From assembly GCA_023313575.1 (NCBI GenBank), contig JAJTTP010000001.1, positions 3,906,001-3,970,000 on the forward strand: a DNA stretch of 64,000 bases, read 5' to 3'. This document shows, in pieces, positions 23,978 through 34,214 of the stretch; within the stretch, counting starts at the first letter, position 1, and each line of letters starts with the position of its first letter. The notes under the pieces are model-generated. The model worked only from the letters and a program-made list of their open reading frames with translations. It did no database searches and was not told the origin of the DNA. This stretch comes from Eutypella sp. D-1 (Eukaryota; Ascomycota; Sordariomycetes; Xylariales; Diatrypaceae). Both the position numbers and the translations under genes were made by a program.

Positions 23978-25564
23978 TCACTTGATGTGAACCTCGATGA
24001 TGTCCATGTCCTCGATATCGGCGTCCGCGACAGTGGAGGCAGGGTCGAGGACCTCGCCGTCCCAGTGGAGCTCGACGACGGCGTGTTGGGGGAGCTTCTT
24101 CTGGCGCTTGAAGACGAGGGCGAGCAGGGCGACGGTGGTGCTGGAGCGCACCCGGATCTTCTCGGGCTCCGTGTCGCGCGCCTTCAGTATCACCCTGACG
24201 GGCTGCTCCTTCTCCTCGTCCCCTTCGTCGTCACCGTTGTTCCCTCCTCCCCGCCGCTCGCCGCCGGTCTCCCCGTCCCCGTCCTCGTCTTCGTCCTCGT
24301 CCGAGAGCTCGCCCCGCGCCCGCAGCCGCTCCCGCTCCCGTCTGTGCAGGTACTCCTCGTACAGCGGCTGCGTCCAGGCCTCGAAGTGGACCTTGTCGCG
24401 GCCGAAATAGCCCGTGGACGCGTCGGCCTGTTGTTGATGTCGGTAGTGCGGACGAGTCGGATACAGGGAGCCGTCGACGGCCGGCGGCTGGATGCCGAGC
24501 GTCTCGAGCGTCGCGCTGGGGTACACCTTGTCGCCGCGCCAGGTGAAGAACATGTCCTCGAGGACGCTGCGCGGCGTCGGGCGGACCTCCGCTCCTTCCT
24601 CCCGCTGCTGTTGCTGCTTCGTGAGCTGCATCTCGACCCACGTCTCGCGCACCAGCGCCAGCGGCTGGTGCAGCTTCCGCTTGAACACGAGCGGCTGGAT
24701 GTCCTCCATCGGCGACGTGATCAGGATCTGCACCACGGGCTCCTGCTCCCGCCGCGGCTCCTTCTGATCCCCGGCATCGTGAGCTTTGCTTTCGCCGTTC
24801 GAAGAGAGCCCCGCGCGAGCTGCCGCTTCGCGCTTGCGCTTCTCGGCCCGCTCCATCGCCCCCTTGATATAGATATCGAATTCGGCATTTTCGCCCTCGT
24901 CTCCGCCCTCGCCCGGGCCATCGGTTTCGAATATTTCCAGGTCGCTGTCCTCAAGCTGTTCTTGACGTTTCGCGGACGAAGACTTCGCAGCAGCTGATGG
25001 AGAGCGGCTACCTTGGGGCTTCACGTCTTTCGTGTCGTCGTCATCGCTGGAATCCAGTGATATGACAGCAGCGCTCTCCTCGCGCTGCCGCGTGACACGT
25101 GAGCTGCGCGTGCTTCTCGGCGTCCTGGTGCTGTCGCGTTTGGACTGCGGGGACTTCGGGTTGGCGGAGGGTGATTTCCGCGATTTTCGGGGTGTGGCGG
25201 TGGTGAATACATCGTCATTCTCGTTGTCAGAGAGGGAGATGCGCCGGCGTTTCTTCGTGGAGGACTTGTCCTCGTCGGTGTCCTCTTGTTGTCTACGGAG
25301 GAATGATTCTTGGTCGCGCAGTGCCTCTTCTTCGGCCTTCCTAGCCCGTTCAAGCTTCGCCTTGCGCTCCTTCTCCGCCTTTGCTGCCTTCTCGGCGGCT
25401 TCTCGCTGTCGGTCCTGGATTACGGTCGGGAAAAACTCGTTGGAGCGGCTAAATAATGATAGGCCATCGTCATCGTCCTTGGGTTGCTCGGCCGGTTTCC
25501 GTATCGTGCGTTTGAAGAGCAGCTTCTTCTTGGGCTGCGCTGAAGGCGGTTGAGGATCTTCCAT
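23978..25564 (-). CDS. Rad60/Esc2/NIP45-type protein with SUMO-like domains
   Basis: Nuclear genome-stability protein that carries SUMO-like folds and bridges SUMO/Ubc9 pathways to replication-fork repair and silencing. Single exon, 528 aa. Order of elements: basic N-terminus, charged coiled coil (about 50-90), Ser/Arg-rich nuclear-localisation stretch (100-165), a SUMO-interacting motif VISLDSSDDDD at 167-177, a second acidic patch, a first SUMO-like domain (about 277-360, VVQILITSPMEDIQPLVFKR), an acidic linker, and the C-terminal Rad60-SLD domain (456-528, VRVILKARDTEPEKIRVRSS to DIIEVHIK). No diglycine follows the last domain, as expected for a non-conjugated family member. The ATG at 25564 is the first in-frame ATG; codons upstream lack one. 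Divergent from LSM6. Confidence 0.9.
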   Translation of the reverse strand: MEDPQPPSAQPKKKLLFKRTIRKPAEQPKDDDDGLSLFSRSNEFFPTVIQDRQREAAEKAAKAEKERKAKLERARKAEEEALRDQESFLRRQQEDTDEDKSSTKKRRRISLSDNENDDVFTTATPRKSRKSPSANPKSPQSKRDSTRTPRSTRSSRVTRQREESAAVISLDSSDDDDTKDVKPQGSRSPSAAAKSSSAKRQEQLEDSDLEIFETDGPGEGGDEGENAEFDIYIKGAMERAEKRKREAAARAGLSSNGESKAHDAGDQKEPRREQEPVVQILITSPMEDIQPLVFKRKLHQPLALVRETWVEMQLTKQQQQREEGAEVRPTPRSVLEDMFFTWRGDKVYPSATLETLGIQPPAVDGSLYPTRPHYRHQQQADASTGYFGRDKVHFEAWTQPLYEEYLHRRERERLRARGELSDEDEDEDGDGETGGERRGGGNNGDDEGDEEKEQPVRVILKARDTEPEKIRVRSSTTVALLALVFKRQKKLPQHAVVELHWDGEVLDPASTVADADIEDMDIIEVHIK

Positions 25565-26270
25565 TTTGGGGGACAATATGGGGGGTGTGGTGATCTTAGG
25601 AGTGGTGTGACAATGTGTACCTAGGTAAGTCTGATGATGTGAATCCAATGGTAAGATTGCCTTTCAATCCCTAGGGGAAAAATAATACAGTAATACCGGG
25701 GTGTGTGTCTGCTCAGTGCAGTTGCTTTTCAAAGTGAGGCATCGCCAATTGGAGATGGTAGAATCAAAGGAGATTGTTAGATAGGGTGATTAAGAAGCAG
25801 AAAATTGACTGGTAAGTACATATGTAGTTAGTGGTTAGTGGTGGTAACCTGGAATTAACGCGATTGAGTACACGAAGTTGTAGGTGTGCAGGTAATCGTT
25901 CTATCGTATCCAATCGGTTGGTCTTGAAGTCGCGTCTCCTAGAGGTAATACAGTGAGTGAGTGCTATGATAGCCCTGGAGGAAACCCCACATCACCTGGG
26001 CCCTCCAGGGAACTTCAGGGCTTCCAGAAATATACTCAATAGGTACGTGCCGCAGTAACTGGACAGACCCAGTCTTTCCCGGATAGCTAAATATATGGGG
26101 CAGACTGACCTGGTAAATACATAACGTCTTGTACTTAGCTTAGCAGCAACCCAAAGAAAGAAACCGACCAGTTACTGAAGGCTCCAACAACGCTCTTCAA
26201 GATACCGTACCGTAGTCTGACAATCCCACCCCGTCTCCTACCTACAGAAACACCCCCTATCAAAATCATA
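25565..26270. other. Divergent promoter region, Rad60-like gene / LSM6
   Basis: 700 bp of AT-richer DNA between two divergent starts; one TACCTAGGTAAGT element at 25619-25631. No gene seen. The minus-strand frame 26135-26356 overlaps LSM6 exon 1 and is a shadow. Confidence 0.6.
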
Positions 26271-26785
26271 ATGGAGAACGGAACAGCGGCCAACGCACCA
26301 GGCGAGGGAAAAGATCCCTCCGGCTTCCTGAGCGAGATCATCGGCAACCCCGTCACGGTGAAGCTGAACTCCGGCGTCGTCTACAGAGGCAAGTATTAAA
26401 ATATAAATTTGCGAAACTCAACTCTCTCGACCCAACCCCAACCCAACCCAACCAGCAACTTTCCTTTGCGCCCCCCTCCCGCCTTCCTCCTCTTTTCCCG
26501 GCCACCTTTCAAAGCAAATAGTGTAAATTCCCACCTACTAACCGACATGGCAGGCGAACTCCAGTCCGTCGATGGATACATGAACATCGCGCTGGAGAAG
26601 ACCGAGGAGTTCGTCAACGGCGAAAAGCGCAGGACGTACGGCGATGCCTTCGTGAGGGGCAATAATGGTGAGTAACGGGTACGGGGCTGGCTCAGCTCTT
26701 CTATCCCTCCGCTCCCCTCCCCATCACCCGTGAGATGTCGCTGACTGAACCTCTCCTAGTCATGTATATCTCTGCGGACTCATGA
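26271..26785 (+). CDS. LSM6: U6 snRNA-associated Sm-like protein Lsm6
   Basis: Subunit of the Lsm1-7 ring (cytoplasmic mRNA decapping) and the Lsm2-8 ring (U6 snRNP, nuclear). Three exons, 26271-26388, 26554-26667 and 26760-26785, encode 85 aa. Sm1 motif: SEIIGNPVTVKLNSGVVYRG; after the first intron ELQSVDGYMNIALEKTEEFV; Sm2: YGDAFVRGNNVMYISAD, all in expected order with the RG-(N)N pocket. The first intron is unusual: reading-frame continuity (G|GC GAA) demands a donor AGAG|GCAAGT, i.e. a GC-AG intron of 165 nt. The alternative GT two bases on breaks the frame. The last exon is only 26 nt. It converges with the methyltransferase gene. Confidence 0.95.
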
Positions 26786-27327
26786 GAGAGAGAGGGGGGG
26801 GTTACCGCACCCGCCAAAGCATGAACTGAAAACTACCGTCAAGGATAACATGAACCTCGAGGGGGGTTATAGTCTCGCCGAGGGCTAGGGCGTTGAGATG
26901 GCGGCCTGGAGTATTGATGCGCTTAGTTGGCTCCCTCTGCTGGCGCATGCGCACGAACATCGTGGAGACGAAGGAAGCGAGGGATAGTCAACACGTGCAG
27001 TGGTTTCCACGACGCTACCTATACGGTGATGGCGGCCTTCAGTTCGTCTGTGGTAGATAGTCGCTCCACTAGCGAAGACAGGCCACTCAACGATATTTCA
27101 CATTCAAATCACATAGATTGACAGTTGAAGCTTTTTTTTTCCGTCTACGTTTTATGTTCTTAATCTGCTGATTACGTGAGCTACTCTTAAGCATGACCTC
27201 CTTTTCATCTTCATGAACAATGATTAAAAACGCATGTGCCTACTCATTCCTTGCCGGCGAAGTGGGGAAAAAAAGGATTTTTTTAAAACCAAAAACAGAA
27301 AGAAGAAATGAAACCCCTTCTCTCCCT
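26786..27327. other. Convergent 3' region, LSM6 / methyltransferase
   Basis: 540 bp of 3' flank from both sides with T-rich (27131-27140) and A-rich tracts (27265-27310, sense T for the minus-strand gene). The frame 26927-27121 has no recognisable motif. Confidence 0.6.
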
Positions 27328-28725
27328 CTATAACCGATCTGTCCAGGCAAAGTAGGTGACGCCGTGGACGGCGATCTCGCCCTTCTCGTTCCTCTCGACG
27401 TCGGCGCCGGCGAGCGCGTCCTCGAAGACGGCCTTGGCGCGCGCGAGGCCGTCGCCCTCGAGGACGGCGATCTGGCTCAGGGTCTGCAGGCGCGCCCAGA
27501 GCGCCTCCTCGCTCAGCCAGACCGTCCAGCTCGTCCGCTGCTCACCGATCGGCAGGCTGAACCGCGGCAGCCGGTCCGTGATCGTGTTCTTGAGCACCGC
27601 CAGCGGCGTGTACGGCAGCTGCTTCTCGAACACGTCCTTCCACGCCTGTGTGCGCGCACATACGGCGTTAGCATGCGCAATATCTCTATGAGGGCGATGA
27701 TTCGTTGTCCTAGCGAAAGTATGGGGGGGGGGAGGGGAGGGGGGCTAGCATATGTCAGCAGGGCTTATAGTCGTTTACCAGGTCCCGGAATCGGGGGTTT
27801 CCGTCCTTGAGTGAGTTGATGTAGTCGTTCAGTTTCTGCTCCCATTCCGTGGTCGCTGTCCAGGAAAGGGGCTTGTTATCTGGGCTAGGGTGTCAGATGT
27901 CTTTCGATGCCGGAAAATCCTCTCCTTGCCTTGTATAGTGCTTACAATCTTCGACGTTCCAAATCACTATAACATTGTCAAAGTCAGTAAATCCTCCCAA
28001 GAATCGAAGACCATACATCTTGTAAATCCACGTGTACTTACTACCGAACCTCGCGCCCGGCTTAAGGACCCGATGGATCTCGCTCAGAGCCTCTACCGTG
28101 GCGAACCTTCTACAATGTCAGAGATAACGTAAACCTGACGAATTATATCGAAAGGGGGGGGGGGGGGTTGTTTTTACCAATGGAAAGCCTAGTAATGCGA
28201 CGAGCAGGTACAATCAGCAAATCATAGCGCACCCAGTACCACAAAGCCAACTCGCACCAGAAACCCCACCCCCCCCCCCCACTACCCTCCACACGTCACG
28301 CCGAATTAACTCACCTGGGCGGCGATGCAGGCGTCGCCCCACTCATCCTCGACGGGCATCTTCTCGGCTTTGCCGGGGAGGACCTGGACGCCGACGAGAT
28401 CCTTATCGGCGCGGACCTTGTCCTCGAGGCGGGCGCGCATGCCGTCATGGGGCTCGACGGCGCGGACGGCGAAGCGCTCGGGTCGGCGGCCGAGCTGCTC
28501 CGTGAACTTGCCCGTCCCGGCGGCGATCTCGATCACATTGGCGCCCGGCATGCCCGCCACGCCGAGGCGCGTCAGGAAGTCGTCCGCCGCCGCCGCCGGG
28601 TACGACGGCCGGTACGCGTCGTACGCCGTCGCGTTTCGGAACCCCGCCTCCGCTGCTGGGTTGATGCTGCTGCTGCTATTGCCGCCCCCCGCGCTAGCGT
28701 CCTTCGATGTTGTTGTCTCCGCCAT
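27328..28725 (-). CDS. Class I SAM-dependent methyltransferase, six exons
   Basis: Predicted small-molecule methyltransferase of the Methyltransf_11/25 type, similar in layout to yeast Tmt1/Crg1-like enzymes; substrate unknown. Exons: 28725-28315, 28188-28178, 28106-28042, 27966-27946, 27879-27779 and 27645-27328, all with GT donors and AG acceptors, total 308 aa. Motif I is VIEIAAGTGKF (64-74), followed by the acidic AVEPHDGM loop, then AQAFHWF across the 11-nt second exon, LSEIHRVLKPGARFG, MIWNVEDYNKPLSW and the C-terminal EQRTSWTVWLSEEALW region. The 11-nt exon (AFHW) is required: joining exon 1 directly to exon 3 loses the near-invariant AFHWF motif and the frame. The 21-nt exon encodes the IWNVED strand. 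Poly-C/G runs in introns 1 and 2 may trouble automatic predictors. Confidence 0.92.
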
Positions 28726-30602
28726 ACTAGTCTTTGGCTTTCTTTGGCTTTGCTTTTGCTTTTGCTTTCTTGTCTCTCTCTGTTCGAACTGGAGATACCG
28801 AGTCGTGTTCGAGACGATAGTCTATAAAAGTGCTGTTGATACTTCAAGGTCGTTAACAAAGGTGGGTTCCACGTGCGTAAGTGGCTAGGCCGATACTCGG
28901 CCGTACGTTGGTGAGAGATATGATACGATATCACCTCACCTATTATCAGTGCGTTAGGGGGGGGCTTGGGTTCTTGGGATACTTGGGCTAAATTATAGTA
29001 AGGACAAGCATGAGTAAAATTATAATATAGCTGAATCCCCGTGAAAAGCCAATGAAGACGTATGTAGATGTGTAAGATTTGGTCTTCGGTCTACTTTCGC
29101 CGTTGGATTCACTACCTACATGTACCGGAGATCGACGACTCCTATCACGTCACCTCGCCTGTAGGGGCAGGTCGACCTCACTAACCCTGGAAATTGCTAA
29201 CCCCTCCTTCAGTATCTCGCAGTCTACCCCTCTAAACTGGCCCCTCAAGTTGGTCCCAATAGATTGGCACCGATATCCACTATAAACTGCCCAGGCCTAA
29301 GTAGGTATGTTGTATACCGCGCAGCGGTAGCATCTGGACGTCCATGGATGCATAGGTCGTGCCCGACATCTTACATACATTGTGAGACTTTCATTCCGGC
29401 TTACAAAGTACAGGTAGCGAGTCGGCCTTCGAACCGAGGCAGCACGTGATGTATTCAAGCATGTGGCCGTTCGGCATTTCATCTACAGATCTGTCCAATC
29501 CATCGGATGCACAGATAACTATGTCCATGTTGCTACATTTGAGCTTCGATGTATGTAAGTAAGCCCGAGCTACCTAAGTACGTACCCAAGGAGGTTCAAC
29601 AGTATGTATGTACTATGGGGCGCACTGCAGGGGTGAGTAAACTGACCCAAAATGGGATGGCCGGGCCTGGCCTTCTTCGAAGTGGTTATGTTTTCATACA
29701 TACAACTCACTACCACCTTAGAAGGGACTACCAGGTGCAGGTTGAATTAACCTTGAAGTTTCCATGCTCGGGTGTTCCTGGACTCCCGATTTATACACGT
29801 GTAGGTGTTACCCAGTTCAAGTTTACGTTCATCGGGCCAGATAAGGTTTGATGCAGCATTACAAAGTACCTACCTAGGTATACCTAAGTACGCAGGCATA
29901 CCCTCCAAGCCCTCTCAGCTACATGGCTCGGCCAGCCCGGCATACATACACTACTGTACCTACCTACATGTAGGTAGGTAGGAGTACATAGCCAAGGGCT
30001 TGGTACTTGGTACAAGCCTGGCCCTTTAGAGATCTCCAGGGCTAGAGTTCCAGGTGACTACTAGTTACCTAAGTAGGTCCTGAGGTCCCTGGACCCCCGG
30101 CCTCTTAACTAAATCCATGCGGGATAGCACAGTGAACCTTGAACCTTAGAACCTCCTTTCTCCTTTCCACTCCCTTCAACCTCAACTAATTCTCCTGCTA
30201 CGAAGCCATACCACAATCTTTCTATACAGCTTACCGATCTCGCTCATTCATTCCTTACTTTATTCCTATCTTGAATTTAATGCTCTCACGGTAGCAGCAG
30301 CACTTTGACCCTTAGGGAGATAGGGTCACGATAGGGCAGGGCACAGACAGGCGAAGACCATGATCTAGTCCCGAGACTTCGGCCCTTCTTCTCTCTCTCT
30401 CTCTCTCTCTAGAGCTGATGATATACCTCCTGTCTCTTCTCTCTTCTTTCCCTTCTTTTCTATTATAATATACACCCATTGTATTTTCTACATGAAGTCA
30501 TAATAGTAGACGTCGTAGTAGTAGTAGTCGTAGTCCTTGGGGGTCCCCTAGAATCGACGGTATCTCGCTTGCTCGTTCGCTCGTTCATCCTCCCAGCTAC
30601 AG
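28726..30602. other. Divergent upstream region, methyltransferase / GT69
   Basis: 1.9 kb between divergent starts. It contains a dense group of TACCTACCTAGG-type palindromes (29868-30085) and a (CT)10 tract at 30391-30410 within the pyrimidine-rich GT69 leader. Frames at 29079-29285 and 29549-29851 have no coding character. Confidence 0.6.
29868..30085. repeat. Dense cluster of ACCTAGGT-type palindromes
   Basis: Contains TACCTACCTAGGTATACC and CCTAAGTACG near 29868-29892, a perfect 24-bp palindrome at 29957-29980 (centre CATG, arms of TACC units), and ACCTAAGTAGG at 30066-30076. Part of the window-wide repeat class. Confidence 0.85.
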
Positions 30603-32006
30603 ATGCTCATTAGCTACCGCCGCCTCCGGCGCACGTATCTGCGCCCGTTGGTCCTGGTGCTGGGATTCCTCTTCCTGATCGACGCCGTACGACTCGTCCG
30701 CGGCCGCCCTCCCGTCCGTCGAACCAAGCCGACCCTCGACCGCCGCACCCCGGCCTCCCCCGCCGGCAATACCACCGTCTTCATCGTCTCCGTGCACCGC
30801 AACACCGAGGAGATCCTGCGCACGGTCTGGAACGATGCTGTGCTAGCCCTCATCGACCACCTCGGCCCCGAAAATATCCACTTCTCCGCCGTCGAGTCCG
30901 GCTCCCAGGAGGATACCAAGGGCGCCTTGCTCGATCTCAAGGCCGAGCTCGACCGTCGCCATGTTTCCAACACCATCAGCCTCGGCATGACCGTGTGGGA
31001 GCAGCTGGAGGAGATCGACAGGCGGCCCCCACGGGACGGCCCCCGCGAGCCCGGCTGGATATGGAATAAGGCTGAGAGCCAGTACGAGCTGCGCCGCATC
31101 CCGTACTTGTCCAGGGTGCGCAACCAGGCCATGGCCCCGCTGAAAGAGTTGGAAAAAACCGAGGGCCGGTACTTTGACAAGGTGCTCTGGCTAAACGACG
31201 TGGTTTTCGACGTACGTACCAACCCTCTCTCCGTGGGCCCCCCAAAAATGTAGATGCTGACGGGGAGGGATGCGCAGACCGAGGATATCGTGACGCTCCT
31301 TAACACGCGCGACGGCGACTATGCGGCCGCCTGCGGTATGGACTACAAGGAGCCGCCGTTGTACTACGACACGTTCGCGCTACGGGACGACCTGGGCCTA
31401 AAAACCGCGTCGCTGCACTGGCCGTGGTTCCAGTCGCCCACGGCCCGGGACTCCGCGCTGCGCGGCGAGCCCGTGCGCGTCGCCTCTTGCTGGAACGGCG
31501 TCGTGGTCTTCGACGCCGCCCCCTTCTACTCCACGGGCGCGACGACCACCCCGCCGCTCCTCTTCCGCGGCATTGACGACTCACTCGCCGACTTCCACCT
31601 CGAGGGCTCAGAGTGCTGCCTCATCCACGCCGACAACCCGCTGACAGCCCAGAAGGGCGTCTGGCTAAACCCCGGTGTTCGCGTCGGGTACGACGCCGCG
31701 GCGTACCGAGCCGTGCGGGCCACGGCGACCCACGGCGACGAGACAATGGCGGTGTCGGCGGTGACGGCGGCGCCGGGACGCCGCTACCCCGGCACCTTCT
31801 GGACCATCGTCGGCGCCTGGTCAAACCGTCTTAGCCGCTGGCACGCGGGCGTGCAGAGCTCGATCGAAGCCCGCACCGTCCGCGGCCGCATCGATCAGTG
31901 GCGCGCCGAGACGCCCGCCGCGGCGGAGCTGAGGCACGAGCCCGGCGAGGCCTGCCTCATCAATGAGATGCAGATCATGTGGTCGAACGGGTGGATGCAC
32001 TTATGA
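30603..32006 (+). CDS. GT69 alpha-1,3-mannosyltransferase-like protein (CAP59/CMT1 family)
   Basis: Type II Golgi membrane glycosyltransferase of the family that includes Cryptococcus Cmt1 and Cap59; filamentous ascomycetes have several members of mostly untested function in cell-wall or glycan mannosylation. Two exons, 30603-31211 and 31278-32006, phase 0, intron 66 nt (GTACGT...GCGCAG), 445 aa. A short cytosolic tail is followed by one membrane anchor (about 16-32), then a lumenal catalytic domain with VFIVSVHRNTEEILRTVWN, YLSRVRNQAMAPL and KVLWLNDVVFD, then TEDIVTLLNTRDGDYAAACG, ASCWNGVVVFD, FHLEGSECCLIHAD and WLNPGVRVGYD. The acceptor at 31277 is preferred over an in-frame alternative near 31253 because it joins NDVVFD directly to TEDIV as in the family. 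Confidence 0.93.
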
Positions 32007-33245
32007 GACAAGAGAGCATATAGGACCAAGAATAAGACAAGATCGGGGAATTAGAGGAGACGTGGAAAGCAAACATGGGTTGCATCGAAACAGGTGATGT
32101 GGGTGGTATAGAACTGGGAATGGGGATCAAGTACCGGCAAGATCCGACCCCAGCCGGCTTTTGAATCGGGGTTTTCGCGCCGGCGCTCTCGGGTATTGTA
32201 TTGCAGAAACACAGCATCACACACATTATATACGGAATATACAGAAGAGGGGGATGGGGCGTTGGAACTAAAAGAAAAACAAAAGCTATCCTGAATTTGA
32301 CCTTCAGCGCTCTGTGGCGTTCCCCATGCGTGTTGATTATACTTATCATGGTATAGATGGAAAGAGAGCAGGTTAGCCTGCCCGTTCGCCAACTTGAAAG
32401 GGGGCCAATATAGTTATGAGGGTTAGACGTGCGCATATTATATATAAGATTAGACCGTACGACGGGGACAGGACCTATCGGAAAGATCCAGGAAAGGAAA
32501 CAAACGTACTTAAGTAGGTATATCGATAGATAAGGGGGGAACCCTTCCCGAGTCCTACCTACGACGGCAACTCGCATCTCTATCCCTACATAAGTATGTA
32601 GGTAGGTACTTAAGTGGCTAGCTAGCTAGCCCGCATCTATCTACCTCCTCCCGGAAGTCCGTTGCCCATCCACCCACCCTTACCTGCCTATCTGCCCGCC
32701 TGCCGTGTAGCCTGACCATACTTAGGTATATATAGATAGATACGTACACGAACCCGTACGGGGAACGGGCGATATAGGAAAAGACACCGTGAGAGAAGTA
32801 GGTACAGTACGGAGGTGGCTTGCTTCGGGCGGGGAGTCCAGACATATATATATATATACTCCGGATGAGGAGGAAGGTATAAAGTAACAAACAGACCAAG
32901 TTAGCCCACCGGGGTATAAATACATTTAACATATATACATATGGACAACAACAGCCTTAAAACGTGGCCGTGGTCCTGCGAATATACAATGACGGCTTTA
33001 AAAAAAAAATTCCGCAACGGCCTCTCCGTTTATCGTCCGTTAAAAACGCCTTCACCTAACAGTTCGTACAACTTCGTGTAAAAATGAAAAAGGTCTAGGG
33101 CGTTCAAAGCAATGGAGCCCCCCCTTTAATTTCTCCTATCCCCCTATCTTCTCCCAGTTATATCCGTCCCATTCCTACATCTAGATTCGCCGCCCGCCGC
33201 CGCACCCCCTGATGATATATATGCATGTATGGGTTGGGGCTTCTT
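32007..33245. other. Convergent region, GT69 / PXMP4-like gene
   Basis: 1.2 kb with both 3'UTRs, an (AT)n tract near 32845-32858, ACTTAAGTAGGTAT and GTAGGTAGGTACTTAAG elements at 32508-32615, and GCTAGCTAGCTAGC at about 32616-32630. Frames over 31975-32577 (-) are non-coding by composition. Confidence 0.6.
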
Positions 33246-34214
33246 TCATTTGTTGTGCCAGAAGAAGTTGCGGAGGCTATCCCAGTCGTCGGACTGCTGG
33301 TAGATGTAGGACATGCTGCCGCGGAGGCTAGGCTGGAGGTCGTCGGGGTGGTAGCGGAAGAAGTGCATGACGAGGGCCCAGGAGAGGGAGGCGAAGACGG
33401 GCCAGGCGTAGTGGCTGATGCGGGCGGAGGCGGCCTCGCCCGAGACCCACGGCAGGCCCTCGCCCGGCTTCACCGCCAGCCGCGCCGCCGCCAGCAGCGT
33501 CCGCGCGAACACGTAGATCACGATCTGCTGGTTCACCGACGAGATCCGCCCGCTCCGCGACCGCTGCCCGAATACTAGGTATCCCCCTAGGAGCCCCGCC
33601 AGAAATGAGTCGTATGGGCCTGTCGTCTCGTGCGCGCGCCGCCGCCGCCGCCGCGGTCGCAGTGCGCCGAGGGTCGTCAGCTTTATTCCCGAAAAATGTT
33701 CTTTTATTCCCGCCTATCTTTTCTAATCCCATGCATGGATGTAGACACAGAAATGGTGTTGCAGAGATAGGGGGGATCACTCACCCTCTTTACCGGGCGT
33801 CGCCCCGTAGTGCTTCAGGATGTAGCGGGTGGTCTTGTAGACGGTGGCGAACTTGGCGAGGTTGCGGGCGTGGGTGCTGGTGGCGCGGTAGACGAGGTCG
33901 ATCTTCTGGCGGACGGTGCCGGAGCGGAACAGGAAGACCATGACGAGGGCGTGGGGGAAGCGCACCTTGGCGCCATACACGGCGCCGTTGCGCGCCCCCT
34001 TCACGATCGCCAGCAGGTCATGGTAGGCCGGGTTGAGGATCACACGCTCGATCGAGGCCTATGGATCTCGCCGTCCCAGGAGGGCGCGCCCCGGGGAAGA
34101 TTCTGTTAGCGGCATGGAATGTCCCATGGGGGGGTAGGGGTGTGAATGAGAAATTTATGTGTCTGGTGGGCATGCGCGCACCTTGAACCCTTCTATCGCG
34201 CCCGCTTCCGACAT
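33246..34214 (-). CDS. Peroxisomal membrane protein 4 (PXMP4/PMP24; Tim17/22/23 superfamily)
   Basis: Small multi-pass peroxisomal membrane protein; its exact role is not settled. Three exons, 34214-34182 (33 nt, 11 codons), 34058-33785 and 33619-33246, encode 226 aa. Diagnostic motifs match mammalian PXMP4 throughout: LLAIVKGARNGAVYGAKVRF then PHALVMVFLFR, the THARNLAKFATVYKTTRY helix, SFLAGLLGGYLVFG, SVNQQIVIYVFARTLLAAAR and, near the C-terminus, DDLQPSLRGSMSYIYQQSDD with WDSLRNFF. The AGLLGGYLVFG glycine-rich segment is the Tim17-type signature. The short first exon is supported by MSEAGAIEGFK reading straight into the ASIERVILNP second exon in phase 0. It converges with the GT69 gene; its upstream region is shared with nothing obvious. 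Confidence 0.93.

Noticed and set aside
23987..24997. 336-codon plus-strand frame opposite the Rad60-like gene
   Set aside because: Antisense shadow of a strongly biased exon; the minus strand encodes clear SUMO-like domains.
25565..25648. N-terminal extension of the Rad60-like protein by 28 codons
   Set aside because: The upstream codon is TTG, not ATG, and the peptide lacks conservation-like features; the ATG at 25564 has a good context.
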